DNA from: Lachnospiraceae bacterium
GTDB taxonomy: Bacteria; Bacillota; Clostridia; Lachnospirales; Lachnospiraceae
Length of the DNA stretch: 49,020 nucleotides
Reading direction: 5' to 3'
NCBI GenBank assembly: GCA_017457865.1
Contig: JAFTGN010000026.1
Coordinates: 1-49,020 of the forward strand
Shown here: positions 7,367-15,966 of the stretch, in pieces
Numbering within the stretch: position 1 is the first letter of the stretch
Layout: every line of letters begins with the position of its first letter
The notes under the pieces: model-generated
What the model was told of the DNA's origin: nothing
The model's database searches: none
Seen by the model: only the letters and a program-made list of their open reading frames with translations
Made by a program: the position numbers and the translations under genes

Positions 7367-7479
7367 CTTCCTGACCGGGGGCGGAAATTCCGCAGGGCAG
7401 AATGCTGTCTTACAACAGAAAAAGAATAAGAGATACTTCCGAACCATAAGAAAACAACATTGGGTAAGGAGTTTGTGTC

Positions 7480-9573
7480 TTGAAAATAAAATGGATGACA
7501 GGCGCCATGGCAGTGTTGCTGTGCACCTTCTTTTTTTGGCAAATGACAGGTATCATGCAGTCAGAACAGACTGCATCGGTTCCGGTCAGTGGAATTTCAA
7601 GAGGAGTGGTTTGTAAAAGTCTGGCACTGTCTCTGACAGATCCATCTGTTTGCAGTCAGGCAGACCAGGGGATACTCATGTTATCTGACAGAGAGGACTG
7701 GTATGCACCTTATTACGCATACTTATATGAACAGGGGATTGTGACGGAACAATTGATCACTCCTTCTCGTATCGTTATGGAGACAGGCATTACCACCGGA
7801 GAATTGAAATATATGCTGGGGCAGATGCAATTGACAGAACTGGCAGAGCGGTATTTACAGGCAGAACCCGACGAACTGGTAGACAAGGAGTTGTTTTGGG
7901 AATTATACCAGAAGATATTGGAGGCCACTGACGTAACAGGAGAAGTGACAGAGTTGGTCATACAGATTTATGGAACCGCTGCGAACCTGACAGATGCGGT
8001 GGCATGGCAGTGTTATACCAGTGAAGGCGTGATGGGATTTTCAGGACTGGCACTGGATTATTACATAGACAGTTGGATACGTGTCTTGCAGCGAGACCAT
8101 GAAATTATTGTGGTACTGGGAGAAACAGAATCGGTACAGTTGGCAGAAGAATCGGAATCGCCTCTTTTGGCAGATGCTTCCGGAATTCCCATGATTCGTG
8201 TACTGCTGAATAATTCGAATTACACATCCTGCTATCATCCTTATGTGGAACTGACTTGTAGACAGAATTGGCTGTTACAAAAGGGGGAAGTGTTTGAAGA
8301 AATACCAGCAGGGGAAGTGGTGCATTTAGAGCCGGGAGATGAGCGGTTTGCATTTGGTACCATCACTGCGCATGCAGTGCAGGATGAAATAGCAGTATTA
8401 AACATTCAAAGAAGCCTGGGAACTCCTTCTTATGGAGGAAAGTTGGAAATTACAGAAGACGGGCAGGGGTTATTGATCGTCAATGAGCTTCCAATTGAAT
8501 CTTATTTGGTGAAAGTGGTGCCGAGTGAAATGCCATCCAGATATGGAATAGAAACAGCAAAGATTCAGGCAGTTTGTGCCAGAAGCTATGCCATCAGACA
8601 GATTCAGCAAAATGCCTGTCGTGCGTATCGTGCGCATGTAGATGACAGTACGGCTTTTCAAGTGTATAACAATGTGCCAAGCCAGCCTATTTCTCAACAG
8701 GCAGTAGAAGAGACAGAGGGGGAAGTGCTGACAGATGCTCAGGGGAATGTATTGTCTGCCTATTATTTTTCCACTTCTTGTGGGTATACCACAGACATTA
8801 CTTCATGGAATGCAGATGCTGCCATACCGGCGTATTTGGAGATGAAAGAAGTGAAGCAACAACCGGAACGTATGGATATTCGAAACGAAGATGTATTTCA
8901 GTCTGTCATAATGGACTGGAATCATCCGGGATATGAACTGGGGATGGTTTGGTATCGCTGGAAATATAAATGTTCTTTAGAGACATTGGGCGAAACGATT
9001 GAAGATCGGCTGCCTGCAGTGATTGCGCAATGTGGACAGATGATCTGGATGGAACGGGATGGGGAACTATTACCGGCAGATTTATCCATACAGTTAGGAG
9101 CATTGCAGGACATACAGGTGATACAAAGGGGCAGTGGTGGAATCGTGCAGGAAGTTGCACTTACGGGAAGTGAGGCAGTTCTGCATGTATATGGACAGAC
9201 AGCCATCCGTAAACTGTTGGCTGCACCCGATTATATGTATGACAATGGCTCTGAGGAGGGCAGAAGTCATAGCGAAAGTACACTATTGCCCAGCGGTTTC
9301 TTTTGTTTACAGCCGGTATGGATTGAAACAGAAAAGGAGGCACCTGTAATACCGAAGGAAACAGTAACATCGAAAGACACATTGTCATCGATGGAATCAG
9401 AAAGGTACAATGGTTACGTTTTTTGGGGAGGTGGCAATGGTCATGGCATTGGAATGAGCCAAAACGGTGCTTATGCTATGACACAGGCAGGCATGAACTA
9501 TCAGGAGGTTCTGCAATTTTTCTATAAAGGCAGTGAAATTCGTAAGATTACAGAGAATTTTGCACAAAGTTAG
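7480..9573 (+). CDS. Large SpoIID/LytB-domain cell-wall protein
   Basis: A 697-residue exported or membrane-anchored protein; residues 8-25 are a hydrophobic signal or anchor. It starts at TTG 7480, eight bases after AAGGAG. The first ~235 residues match nothing I recognise. The SpoIID domain follows (about 238-445) with LIVNELPIESYLVKVVPSEMP at 332-352, the catalytic Glu350 of PSEMP, KIQAVCARSYA at 361-371 and YYFSTSCGYT at 428-437. After ~200 further residues the domain closes with GGGNGHGIGMSQNGA near 650-665. SpoIID is a lytic transglycosylase that removes denuded glycan during engulfment. This protein is twice the length of classical SpoIID (about 340 residues), so it may be a paralogue with a different wall role. 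It sits alone behind the 6S RNA gene, and no clear promoter was seen between them. Confidence 0.75.
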   Translation: MKIKWMTGAMAVLLCTFFFWQMTGIMQSEQTASVPVSGISRGVVCKSLALSLTDPSVCSQADQGILMLSDREDWYAPYYAYLYEQGIVTEQLITPSRIVMETGITTGELKYMLGQMQLTELAERYLQAEPDELVDKELFWELYQKILEATDVTGEVTELVIQIYGTAANLTDAVAWQCYTSEGVMGFSGLALDYYIDSWIRVLQRDHEIIVVLGETESVQLAEESESPLLADASGIPMIRVLLNNSNYTSCYHPYVELTCRQNWLLQKGEVFEEIPAGEVVHLEPGDERFAFGTITAHAVQDEIAVLNIQRSLGTPSYGGKLEITEDGQGLLIVNELPIESYLVKVVPSEMPSRYGIETAKIQAVCARSYAIRQIQQNACRAYRAHVDDSTAFQVYNNVPSQPISQQAVEETEGEVLTDAQGNVLSAYYFSTSCGYTTDITSWNADAAIPAYLEMKEVKQQPERMDIRNEDVFQSVIMDWNHPGYELGMVWYRWKYKCSLETLGETIEDRLPAVIAQCGQMIWMERDGELLPADLSIQLGALQDIQVIQRGSGGIVQEVALTGSEAVLHVYGQTAIRKLLAAPDYMYDNGSEEGRSHSESTLLPSGFFCLQPVWIETEKEAPVIPKETVTSKDTLSSMESERYNGYVFWGGGNGHGIGMSQNGAYAMTQAGMNYQEVLQFFYKGSEIRKITENFAQS

Positions 9574-9592
9574 ATAAGATGCGTGTTTTTTA

Positions 9593-9621
9593 TTGCGAAA
9601 TACAGCAGATAAAGGTATAAT
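9593..9621 (+). promoter_or_regulatory. SigA-type promoter for icd
   Basis: TTGCGA at 9593-9598, a 17-base spacer and TATAAT at 9616-9621. The leader is short and the ribosome site AGGAGG is at 9650-9655. Confidence 0.7.
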
Positions 9622-9660
9622 AAGCATGGCACAAAGTTTTTGACTGAGTAGGAGGCAATT

Positions 9661-10869
9661 ATGGCAAAGATTCAGATGACAACTCCCCTTGTTGAGATGG
9701 ACGGAGATGAGATGACCAGAATTCTCTGGAAGATGATCAAAGATGATCTGTTACTTCCTTTTGTGGATTTGAAGACAGAGTATTATGATCTTGGTCTGGA
9801 GTACAGAGATGAGACAGATGACCAGGTGACAATAGATTCTGCCTTGGCGACAAAGAAGTATGGTGTTGCAGTAAAGTGTGCCACCATTACCCCGAATGCT
9901 GCCAGAATGACAGAATACAATTTAAAGCAGATGTGGAAGAGCCCAAATGGTACCATTCGTGCTCTTTTGGATGGTACAGTATTCCGTGCTCCGATTATTG
10001 TAAAAGGAATTGAACCAAATGTGAAGACATGGGAGAAGCCAATTACCATTGCCAGACATGCGTATGGTGATGTCTATAAGGCCACTGAAATGAAGATTCC
10101 AGGTGCGGGCAAGTGTGAGTTGGTTTATACTGATGAGAATGGCAATGAAACCCGCGAACTGATTCATGAATTTGCAGGTCCTGGCATTGTACAGGGACAA
10201 CACAATATAGAGGCATCCATTGAGAGTTTTGCAAGAAGTTGCTTCAACTATGCATTGGATACCAAGCAGGATATCTGGTTTGCAACGAAGGATACCATTT
10301 CCAAGAAGTATGACCATACATTTAAGGATATTTTCCAGGAAATTTTCGATGCAGAGTACAAGGAGAAATTTGTAGCAGCAGGAATCGAGTATTTCTATAC
10401 ACTGATTGACGATGCAGTTGCCCGTGTTATCAAGTCCAAGGGTGGCTATATTTGGGCATGCAAGAACTATGATAGTGATGTGATGAGTGACATGGTAGCC
10501 ACAGCATTTGGGTCTCTGGCTATGATGACTTCTGTACTGGTTGCACCGGATGGAACATATGAGTATGAAGCTGCACATGGCACAGTACAGAGACATTATT
10601 ATAAGCACTTAAAGGGAGAAGAAACTTCCACCAACTCTGTGGCAACGATTTTTGCATGGAGTGGTGCGCTGAGAAAGCGTGGAGAGTTAGACAATCTGCC
10701 AGAGTTAGTAGCATTTGCAGATAAGCTGGAGAAGGCAACCATTGATACCATTGAAAGTGGTACCATGACCAAGGACCTTGCCCTGATCACCACATTAGAG
10801 AATGTGAATGCAGTCAACAGCGAAGGCTTTATCAAAGCGATTGCAGCCAATTTGGCAGCAATGATGTAA
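9661..10869 (+). CDS. icd: NADP-dependent isocitrate dehydrogenase, type II (eukaryotic IDH1-like homodimer)
   Basis: Oxidatively decarboxylates isocitrate to 2-oxoglutarate, supplying glutamate carbon and NADPH in the cytosol. The 402-residue protein matches the IDH1/IDH2 branch almost word for word at key sites: MDGDEMTRI at 13-21, CATITPN at 74-80, [12 protein letters not shown] at 88-99, the substrate loop [13 protein letters not shown] (Arg equivalent of human Arg132), the TIAAHGTV-like [12 protein letters not shown] stretch and the metal Asp in [12 protein letters not shown]. Type I IDH of E. coli or Bacillus looks different and has a regulatory phospho-serine loop not seen here. It is monocistronic, between its own promoter and a double terminator. 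No citrate synthase or aconitase is adjacent, suggesting use in a partial TCA branch. Confidence 0.95.
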   Translation: MAKIQMTTPLVEMDGDEMTRILWKMIKDDLLLPFVDLKTEYYDLGLEYRDETDDQVTIDSALATKKYGVAVKCATITPNAARMTEYNLKQMWKSPNGTIRALLDGTVFRAPIIVKGIEPNVKTWEKPITIARHAYGDVYKATEMKIPGAGKCELVYTDENGNETRELIHEFAGPGIVQGQHNIEASIESFARSCFNYALDTKQDIWFATKDTISKKYDHTFKDIFQEIFDAEYKEKFVAAGIEYFYTLIDDAVARVIKSKGGYIWACKNYDSDVMSDMVATAFGSLAMMTSVLVAPDGTYEYEAAHGTVQRHYYKHLKGEETSTNSVATIFAWSGALRKRGELDNLPELVAFADKLEKATIDTIESGTMTKDLALITTLENVNAVNSEGFIKAIAANLAAMM

Positions 10870-10879
10870 CATAAAAATA

Positions 10880-10927
10880 GAGACACCTTTTCGGAAATGA
10901 ATGAAAACCGAGAGGGTGTCTTTTTTT
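10880..10927 (+). terminator. Rho-independent terminator of icd
   Basis: AGACACC at 10881-10887 pairs with GGTGTC at 10915-10920 around a loop that also holds a short TTTTCGG/CCGAGA pairing; T7 follows at 10921-10927. Confidence 0.85.
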
Positions 10928-10930
10928 GGG

Positions 10931-10979
10931 TGTGACCAATGTAAAAAAAATAGGAACATTTTGGTCACATCTTTTTTTT
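10931..10979 (+). terminator. Second stem-loop with T-tract, tandem terminator or operator
   Basis: TGTGACCAA (10931-10939) and TTGGTCACA (10961-10969) form a perfect nine-base inverted repeat, extended by TGT/ACA with a two-base bulge, and are followed by T8 at 10972-10979. It lies only four bases after the first icd terminator. It may be a back-up terminator or an operator for the next gene, whose promoter I could not identify. Confidence 0.55.
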
Positions 10980-11055
10980 AAGTAAATGTTTTGTTAGTAT
11001 GAACCCAACAGCCATTTACAGCAGTGAGTGGTTGAGTTATGTAGGAGGTCATACT

Positions 11056-13764
11056 ATGAAACAAAGAACCTTATCCATTTTGTTGACAGTTGCTTTATTA
11101 ACAGGCGGAGCAGTACAACCAGTACGGGCAGAAGAACCGGAAGTGATCCAATCAGTATCAGAAGAAAAGACAGAAAGCATCCAATCAGTATCAGAAGAAG
11201 AAACACAAATGACACAATTTGTGCAGGAAGAAGAATCTATAGAAACGCCAGACGAATTACAGAACTGGGAAGAACCGGAAAGTATTTCAGGAAGTGAAGG
11301 GGTGATGCGTCTGTTTGTATCTGTAGATATGCAACTGGAAGGACTTTCTTTAGAGGAAGGAGAGGCAGAAGAACCAGAAAGCCAGGCCGAAACAGAACCG
11401 GAGGAAACTACCCGGGAGGAGACAGAAACTGAAACGGAGGAACCTGTACCGACCCCCATTGATCTTTCCAGAGGGAAAATTCGATTATCTGACACGGTAT
11501 ATACGTATGATGGAAAGGCAAAAACACCAGAAGTGTCAGTTGTATTAGGAGAAACACAACTGGCGCAGAATGTAGATTATACGTTGGTGTATGAAAACAA
11601 TACTGCCATTGGAACCGGTTCTGTGACCGTCAGCGGAATGGGGGGTTATACCGGAACGCTGACTGCCACATTTTCCATTCAAATGGCACAGCCCAAATTG
11701 GAAAAAGCAGAAAATACAGTTGCGGGTGTTTCTGTGAAATGGAGCAAAGTCAATGGAGCAGAAGGGTATTATGTATATCGAAAAACAGAAAACAGCAACT
11801 GGAAAAGAGTAGGAACAGTAGAAAGAGGAAATACCGTCAGTTTTGTAGATACCACCGTTTCTTCTGGTACGTCTTATGTGTATACAGTTCGGGCTTATGT
11901 AGGTTCCATCAGAAGTGGGTATGATGCAGCAGGTATAAGCATAAGGTATCTGGCAACCCCATCTCTGAATGTGGTCAACGGTGTGAAAGGTGTGACGGTG
12001 ACATGGAATCAGATTAAGGGAGCCACAGATTACAATATTTACAGAAAAAGCGGCAGTGGAAACTGGAGAAAAATCGGAACGACAGGAAAAGGAACCGTGC
12101 TGCGATACAGTGACCAGACGGCTTCTTCCGGAACAACTTATACGTATACAGTAAGAGCGGTATCCGGCAATGTAATGAGCAGTTATGATCCGGCAGGAAA
12201 AAGTCTGAAATATTTGTCTAAGCCGGTGGTGACGGAAGCTTATAATGGAGTGGCAGGCGCCACTGTGAAGTGGAAGAAAGTGAACGGTGCAGAAGGATAC
12301 CATATATATAGAAAGAATGGAAATGGAAACTGGAAACGGGTAGGTACTGTAAAGGGTGTGAACACATTACGTTATGCAGACAGCAATGCATCTTCCGGTA
12401 CTGTGTATACGTATACAATCCGTGCGTATGTTGGCAGTACATTAAGCGGATATGATATAGCAGGAAAGAGTGTACATCGTCTGGCACAGCCTGTTGTGAA
12501 AGATGCAGTCAATGGTGTATACGGTGTGACAGTAAAATGGGGCAAAGTCAATGGTGCAACTGGTTATAATATATACCGAAAAAGCAGCAACAGTGACTGG
12601 AAAAAGATTGGGACAGTAAAGGGCGGCAGTACCGTGACATATAGTGACCGGACCGCAACATCCGGCAAAGATTATACTTATACAGTGCGTGCCAGCTATG
12701 GAAAAACACTCAGCAGCTATGATACAAAAGGAAAAAGTCTGTATTACCTGTCCAGACCGGGATTGACCGGTATTTCTGATGGCGGATCTGGTGTGACAGT
12801 GAAGTGGAAGAAGGTGACAGGAGCATCGGGATATCGTGTGTATCGGAAGTCCGGCAACAGCGGTTGGAACAGAATTGCCACTGTAAATGGTGTTTCTGTG
12901 AATGAATATACAGATAAAACAGTTGCATCTGGTACACATTATGTGTATACTATACGTGCGTATTCCGGTCACACACTCAGTGGATATGATCCTTCCGGTA
13001 TTGGAATTGATGTGGTTGGGGTGCATTATCCTTCCAGTCAGACCATTGATTTGGCAAATCGTCTGGACAAGACAGTGAAAGGGTATGGACAGGGAAGGGA
13101 AGTAGATGGACAGAATCGCCCTATTTATGCACTGAGTATGCAAAGTGCATATGGAAAATACAATGCTACTTTTCTCAATTCCAATCCAAATGCAGTGTCC
13201 TTTATTTTTACATGTGGATGGGAGAACAGCTCCGGTGGAAGACCCAATACAGAAAAAGTGCTGGATATCTTAAAACAGAAGGGTGTAAAAGCAGCATTTT
13301 TTGTGACACATGAGTATGCAAGTCATAATCCATCGATTGTGCGGCGCATCATCAATGAAGGGCATATTTTGGGCAGTCATGGCTATTCTCATCCAGACAA
13401 CGGCATCCCATCTTTGGGTGTGACAGCCCAGATTGATGACACTTTACGGATGCAAAACTATATTCGGGATACATTTGGATATGAGATGCGCATCTATAAT
13501 TTTTCATCCTCTTATTGGAGTGACAGTTCTATGGCACTGATTTCCGGTATGGGATATCAGATTTGCTTTTACAGCATCAACTATAGAGATTGGCTGGTGA
13601 ATCAGCAGCTACCTGTTAGTCAGGCATATGCCCATCTGGTTAACTCCATGCACCCAGGTGCCATTTATATGCTGCATACGGTGTCTGATACCAATGTGGC
13701 AATCCTTGGGTCCGTGATCGATGAAGCAAGACGAAGAGGGTATACGGTGACATCCGTGTATTAA
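11056..13764 (+). CDS. Secreted multidomain protein: five Fn3-like repeats plus degenerate PdaA-type polysaccharide deacetylase domain
   Basis: A 902-residue exported protein; the start follows AGGAGG at 11042-11047, not the longer frame at 10999. A signal peptide (1-25, cut after VRA) precedes an acidic Glu-rich linker, a DYTLVYENN...YTG-type adhesin-like beta domain (about 135-212) and five ~88-residue fibronectin-III-like repeats (about 212-653), each with VKWxKVxGAxGYxxYRK and YTYTVRA. The C-terminal ~200 residues align with PdaA (KVLDILKQKGVKAAFFVT, EGHILGSHGYSHPD, HPGAIYMLHTVSDTN). The zinc His775/His779 and His874 of the LHT motif remain, but PdaA motif 1 (FDNGYEN) is FTCGWEN with Thr719 for the catalytic Asp, and the RPP motif is NFS (815-817). 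It is probably a glycan-binding pseudo-enzyme or altered esterase on the cell surface. Confidence 0.8.
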   Translation: MKQRTLSILLTVALLTGGAVQPVRAEEPEVIQSVSEEKTESIQSVSEEETQMTQFVQEEESIETPDELQNWEEPESISGSEGVMRLFVSVDMQLEGLSLEEGEAEEPESQAETEPEETTREETETETEEPVPTPIDLSRGKIRLSDTVYTYDGKAKTPEVSVVLGETQLAQNVDYTLVYENNTAIGTGSVTVSGMGGYTGTLTATFSIQMAQPKLEKAENTVAGVSVKWSKVNGAEGYYVYRKTENSNWKRVGTVERGNTVSFVDTTVSSGTSYVYTVRAYVGSIRSGYDAAGISIRYLATPSLNVVNGVKGVTVTWNQIKGATDYNIYRKSGSGNWRKIGTTGKGTVLRYSDQTASSGTTYTYTVRAVSGNVMSSYDPAGKSLKYLSKPVVTEAYNGVAGATVKWKKVNGAEGYHIYRKNGNGNWKRVGTVKGVNTLRYADSNASSGTVYTYTIRAYVGSTLSGYDIAGKSVHRLAQPVVKDAVNGVYGVTVKWGKVNGATGYNIYRKSSNSDWKKIGTVKGGSTVTYSDRTATSGKDYTYTVRASYGKTLSSYDTKGKSLYYLSRPGLTGISDGGSGVTVKWKKVTGASGYRVYRKSGNSGWNRIATVNGVSVNEYTDKTVASGTHYVYTIRAYSGHTLSGYDPSGIGIDVVGVHYPSSQTIDLANRLDKTVKGYGQGREVDGQNRPIYALSMQSAYGKYNATFLNSNPNAVSFIFTCGWENSSGGRPNTEKVLDILKQKGVKAAFFVTHEYASHNPSIVRRIINEGHILGSHGYSHPDNGIPSLGVTAQIDDTLRMQNYIRDTFGYEMRIYNFSSSYWSDSSMALISGMGYQICFYSINYRDWLVNQQLPVSQAYAHLVNSMHPGAIYMLHTVSDTNVAILGSVIDEARRRGYTVTSVY

Positions 13765-13822
13765 AAAAACAAGGGGAGAGGCATTCGGTCTACTTGCTCT
13801 TGATAGAGAAGAGGGAAGTAAG

Positions 13823-14875
13823 TTGGAAAAAACAACGGGAGAGGAAATGCCTGTATTCGAAAGACTGGCAAAGTGGGACAATTTAAAAGGTGTGCTGATT
13901 ATCTGCGTGGTCATTGGTCATTTTGTCCAGTATGGTGCAGCGCAGGAAGAACTGACACTGTTTCGAAATGTATTTATTTATATATACAGTTTTCATATGC
14001 CCATGTTCATTTTTGTAATGGGATTGTTTTATAAGCGAACAGAAGAGACACAGTTGAAGACAGACCGGATTCGGTATTATTTGATACTGTATGTAGGATT
14101 GAAAACATTGATTTTTTTGCTACGGCAGTGGTTGACTGGAGAGGGCAGTTTTACCCTGTTATCGGAGGATGGTACCCCTTGGTACATGTTTGCGGCAGCT
14201 GTCTATATGGGACTGGCGTATGTGATACGGAATCAAAAACCGGCATTTGTGGTAACGGTGTCGGTTTTATTGGGTATCTTTGTAGGATATGATGCATCAA
14301 TAGGAGATTTTCTGGTATTGAGTCGTATTTTTGTTTATGCACCTTTTTTCTTTTTGGGATATTATGCAGAACCAAAAACGCTGGCAAGGCAGCTAGATGG
14401 CAGAAAGATGAATTATGTGATTGCGTTGATGGTGATGATCGGACTTGCTGTGTATTGCAGTAGAAATTTGGAAACTGCATATGCGTATCGTCCATTGTTC
14501 ACTGGTCGTCATGCGTATCAGGTATGTAAGGAAATTGAAAACTGTAGCGGATGGAATCGAATCCTCAGTTATGGCATTGCGCTGGTGGTAGGAATGTCTC
14601 TGGCAGTGTGGATGCCCAATCGAAAGATTCCGCTATTGACCAATTGCGGCAGACATTCTTTGGGGGTTTATTTTTGGCACAGACTGGTGTTATATATTTT
14701 AAATTTTTATATGGTAGAGACCACATTACAGAACTTTGATCTGTTATGGTATCAGATTATATGGATGGCGATAGCAGTGATACTGGCATTGGTATTGTCT
14801 CTTCCTGTATTTGAAGTGCCGTTGCAGTGGCTGGCCAAACTGTGTGGGGACAAAGCAAAAGCAGATGTGAGATAA
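13823..14875 (+). CDS. Membrane acyltransferase, family 3 (fucose 4-O-acetylase-like)
   Basis: A 350-residue integral membrane protein with about ten hydrophobic helices. The N-terminal block RLAKWDNLKGVLIICVVIGHF, with a His in the first helix, followed by YSFHMPMFIFVMGLFYKR, is characteristic of the acyltransferase-3/OafA and COG3594 groups, which move acetyl or succinyl groups onto exported sugars. The TTG start at 13823 follows GAGGGAAG. A late NCGRHSLGVYFWHRLVLYIL stretch is the usual C-terminal active helix. It lies 58 bases after the Fn3/PdaA-like gene with no visible terminator between, so the two may be co-transcribed and act on the same surface glycan. The substrate is unknown. Confidence 0.8.
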   Translation: MEKTTGEEMPVFERLAKWDNLKGVLIICVVIGHFVQYGAAQEELTLFRNVFIYIYSFHMPMFIFVMGLFYKRTEETQLKTDRIRYYLILYVGLKTLIFLLRQWLTGEGSFTLLSEDGTPWYMFAAAVYMGLAYVIRNQKPAFVVTVSVLLGIFVGYDASIGDFLVLSRIFVYAPFFFLGYYAEPKTLARQLDGRKMNYVIALMVMIGLAVYCSRNLETAYAYRPLFTGRHAYQVCKEIENCSGWNRILSYGIALVVGMSLAVWMPNRKIPLLTNCGRHSLGVYFWHRLVLYILNFYMVETTLQNFDLLWYQIIWMAIAVILALVLSLPVFEVPLQWLAKLCGDKAKADVR

Positions 14876-14878
14876 AAA

Positions 14879-14920
14879 ACAGGCAGAAATGATCCAAACA
14901 TAGGTATCATTTCTGCCTGT
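14879..14920 (-). terminator. Terminator of the minus-strand coat-like genes (possibly bidirectional)
   Basis: ACAGGCAGAAATGAT (14879-14893) pairs perfectly with ATCATTTCTGCCTGT (14906-14920). On the minus strand six Ts follow the stem, so it is a strong terminator in that direction; it also lies directly behind the acyltransferase stop. Confidence 0.8.
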
Positions 14921-15001
14921 CGTACATAATGAAATCACGGTTGTGTTTGAAATGATAAGATAACTAGCGCATCCATATCGTGATTCTTTTTACATGACCA
15001 A

Positions 15002-15256
15002 TTAAAGGACTCTTTCTGTGAAGATTCGTTTTACACTCTGAATTTCTTCATCTGTGGCAGGGCGAGCCGGTTCGTAATAGCCATGATTTTTTGCCAGTTC
15101 AAATAATTCATACTGAGAAGTTTCACAAGAGTTTCTCATTTGAATCAGCTGCTGACGAAGTTCCTGATTGGCTGTCTGGCTGATCATATGACCATATCCT
15201 TCCAGACTGGCATTGATTTGAGATAAAGCGTCGGATACCATGATTTTTTCCTGCAT
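15002..15256 (-). CDS. Small CotF-like spore coat protein
   Basis: An 84-residue, mostly helical protein resembling half of a coat-F domain: MVSDALSQINASLEGYGHMISQTANQELRQQL, then a Q-rich helix and a C-terminal YYEPARPATDEEIQSVK, which is like the YP/YxPA tail of clostridial CotF-related proteins. Such proteins are made in the mother cell and deposited in the spore coat. The ribosome site AGGAAGGAG lies upstream of the ATG; a second Met at residue 6 is possible. It pairs with a similar, smaller gene 98 bases upstream on the same strand and ends at a strong terminator. The call is by composition and neighbourhood, so moderate. Confidence 0.55.
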   Translation of the reverse strand: MQEKIMVSDALSQINASLEGYGHMISQTANQELRQQLIQMRNSCETSQYELFELAKNHGYYEPARPATDEEIQSVKRIFTERVL

Positions 15257-15354
15257 GATAAGGTTGCTCCTTCCTAAATAATAAAACTGTGATTGTTTTT
15301 GTAAGGATTCAGATACTGTTTTCTGTGAAAGAACTGAATCGTGACGGATTGTTT

Positions 15355-15558
15355 TTACTGTAAGAAACGCATCAGATCTGTTTTGGTCTGTGCTGCGCTC
15401 TGTGCAGATTTCTGGAAATACTGCTGAATTTCCGGAGTAGTTGCCTCCTCTGCATAGGCGGTCATCTTGCAGGATAAGGTGTCATGCTGCATGATCAGAT
15501 GACGGAGTGTCTGTAATTCCATTTCATTGATACAAGAATGAGAAGAAGTTGTGTTCAT
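15355..15558 (-). CDS. Small CotF-related protein, probable coat protein
   Basis: Starting at 15558, six bases after AAAGGAGT, the product is 67 residues: MNTTSSHSCINEMELQTLRHLIMQHDTLSCKM followed by a Gln/Ala-rich helix. The E.E..TLRH.I..H pattern and amphipathic helices resemble the first half of coat-F domains found as tandem small genes in Clostridia. A longer frame to 15594 ignores the ribosome site and runs into the MITE-like repeat. Together with the following gene it seems to be a split or paired coat-F unit. The promoter must lie in or beyond the repeat at 15588-15699. Confidence 0.5.
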   Translation of the reverse strand: MNTTSSHSCINEMELQTLRHLIMQHDTLSCKMTAYAEEATTPEIQQYFQKSAQSAAQTKTDLMRFLQ

Positions 15559-15587
15559 AAGAAGACTCCTTTCTAAATTTAATACGA

Positions 15588-15699
15588 TAGACAATTGCGA
15601 AACTATGATGCCGAACGTCTTTCATCAAAATTTTTATTTGAAAAAATTTCTGATGTGCAGACTGTTTTAGGTCTGCTCAAAGAGTTTCGCAATTACCTA
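15588..15699. mobile_element. MITE-like element, copy A (112 bp)
   Basis: The ends TAGACAATTGCGAAACT (15588-15604) and AGTTTCGCAATTACCTA (15683-15699) are inverted repeats with two mismatches. The interior is A/T-rich and partly self-complementary (AAAATTTTTATTTGAAAAAATTT). It has no coding capacity. The same left half is at 48947-49020 and a longer, reversed copy is at 30089-30302. It sits immediately upstream of the small coat-like gene, where its promoter would be expected. No target duplication is seen. Confidence 0.75.
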
Positions 15700-15830
15700 T
15701 GGAATACTACAGGCGATGCCTGCTGGGTGATGGATTGAATCATCACACAGGACTAGCATGTGAAAATTCGGGTTTTTTATGCTGGAAAAAAGAAACAGTC
15801 TGGATAAAACGATTTAAATTTGTAGAAAAA

Positions 15831-15837
15831 TGTCGAA
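15831..15837 (+). promoter_or_regulatory. Spo0A-box-like heptamer upstream of glgB
   Basis: TGTCGAA, the core Spo0A box, lies 66 bases before the -35 box of the glgB promoter. A single heptamer can occur by chance. Apart from it and the flanking repeats, the stretch 15700-15900 shows no gene or RNA that I can identify. Confidence 0.25.
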
Positions 15838-15902
15838 CTGTACAGAATGAAGGATATCGACCAGAAAAGAATGATATATTTTAGTAAAATTGCGCAATTT
15901 GG

Positions 15903-15931
15903 TTGACGAATGACAGAAAAAAAGATAAAAT
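15903..15931 (+). promoter_or_regulatory. SigA-type promoter for glgB
   Basis: TTGACG at 15903-15908, a 17-base spacer and TAAAAT at 15926-15931. The transcript would carry a leader of about 240 bases filled by palindromic repeat units. Confidence 0.65.
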
Positions 15932-15966
15932 AATCATAGCAGACAGAAAGATTTTATCTGCACATC

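Noticed and set aside
12034-13010. Regularly spaced similar DNA blocks that could suggest a repeat array or CRISPR
   Set aside because: The period is about 264 bases and in frame; these are the Fn3-like protein repeats. No 30-base repeats with unique spacers exist in the window.
15699-15884. 61-residue ORF between the MITE copy A and glgB
   Set aside because: It begins at the edge of the repeat, has no ribosome site and an unremarkable composition, and ends before the glgB promoter. No support as a gene.
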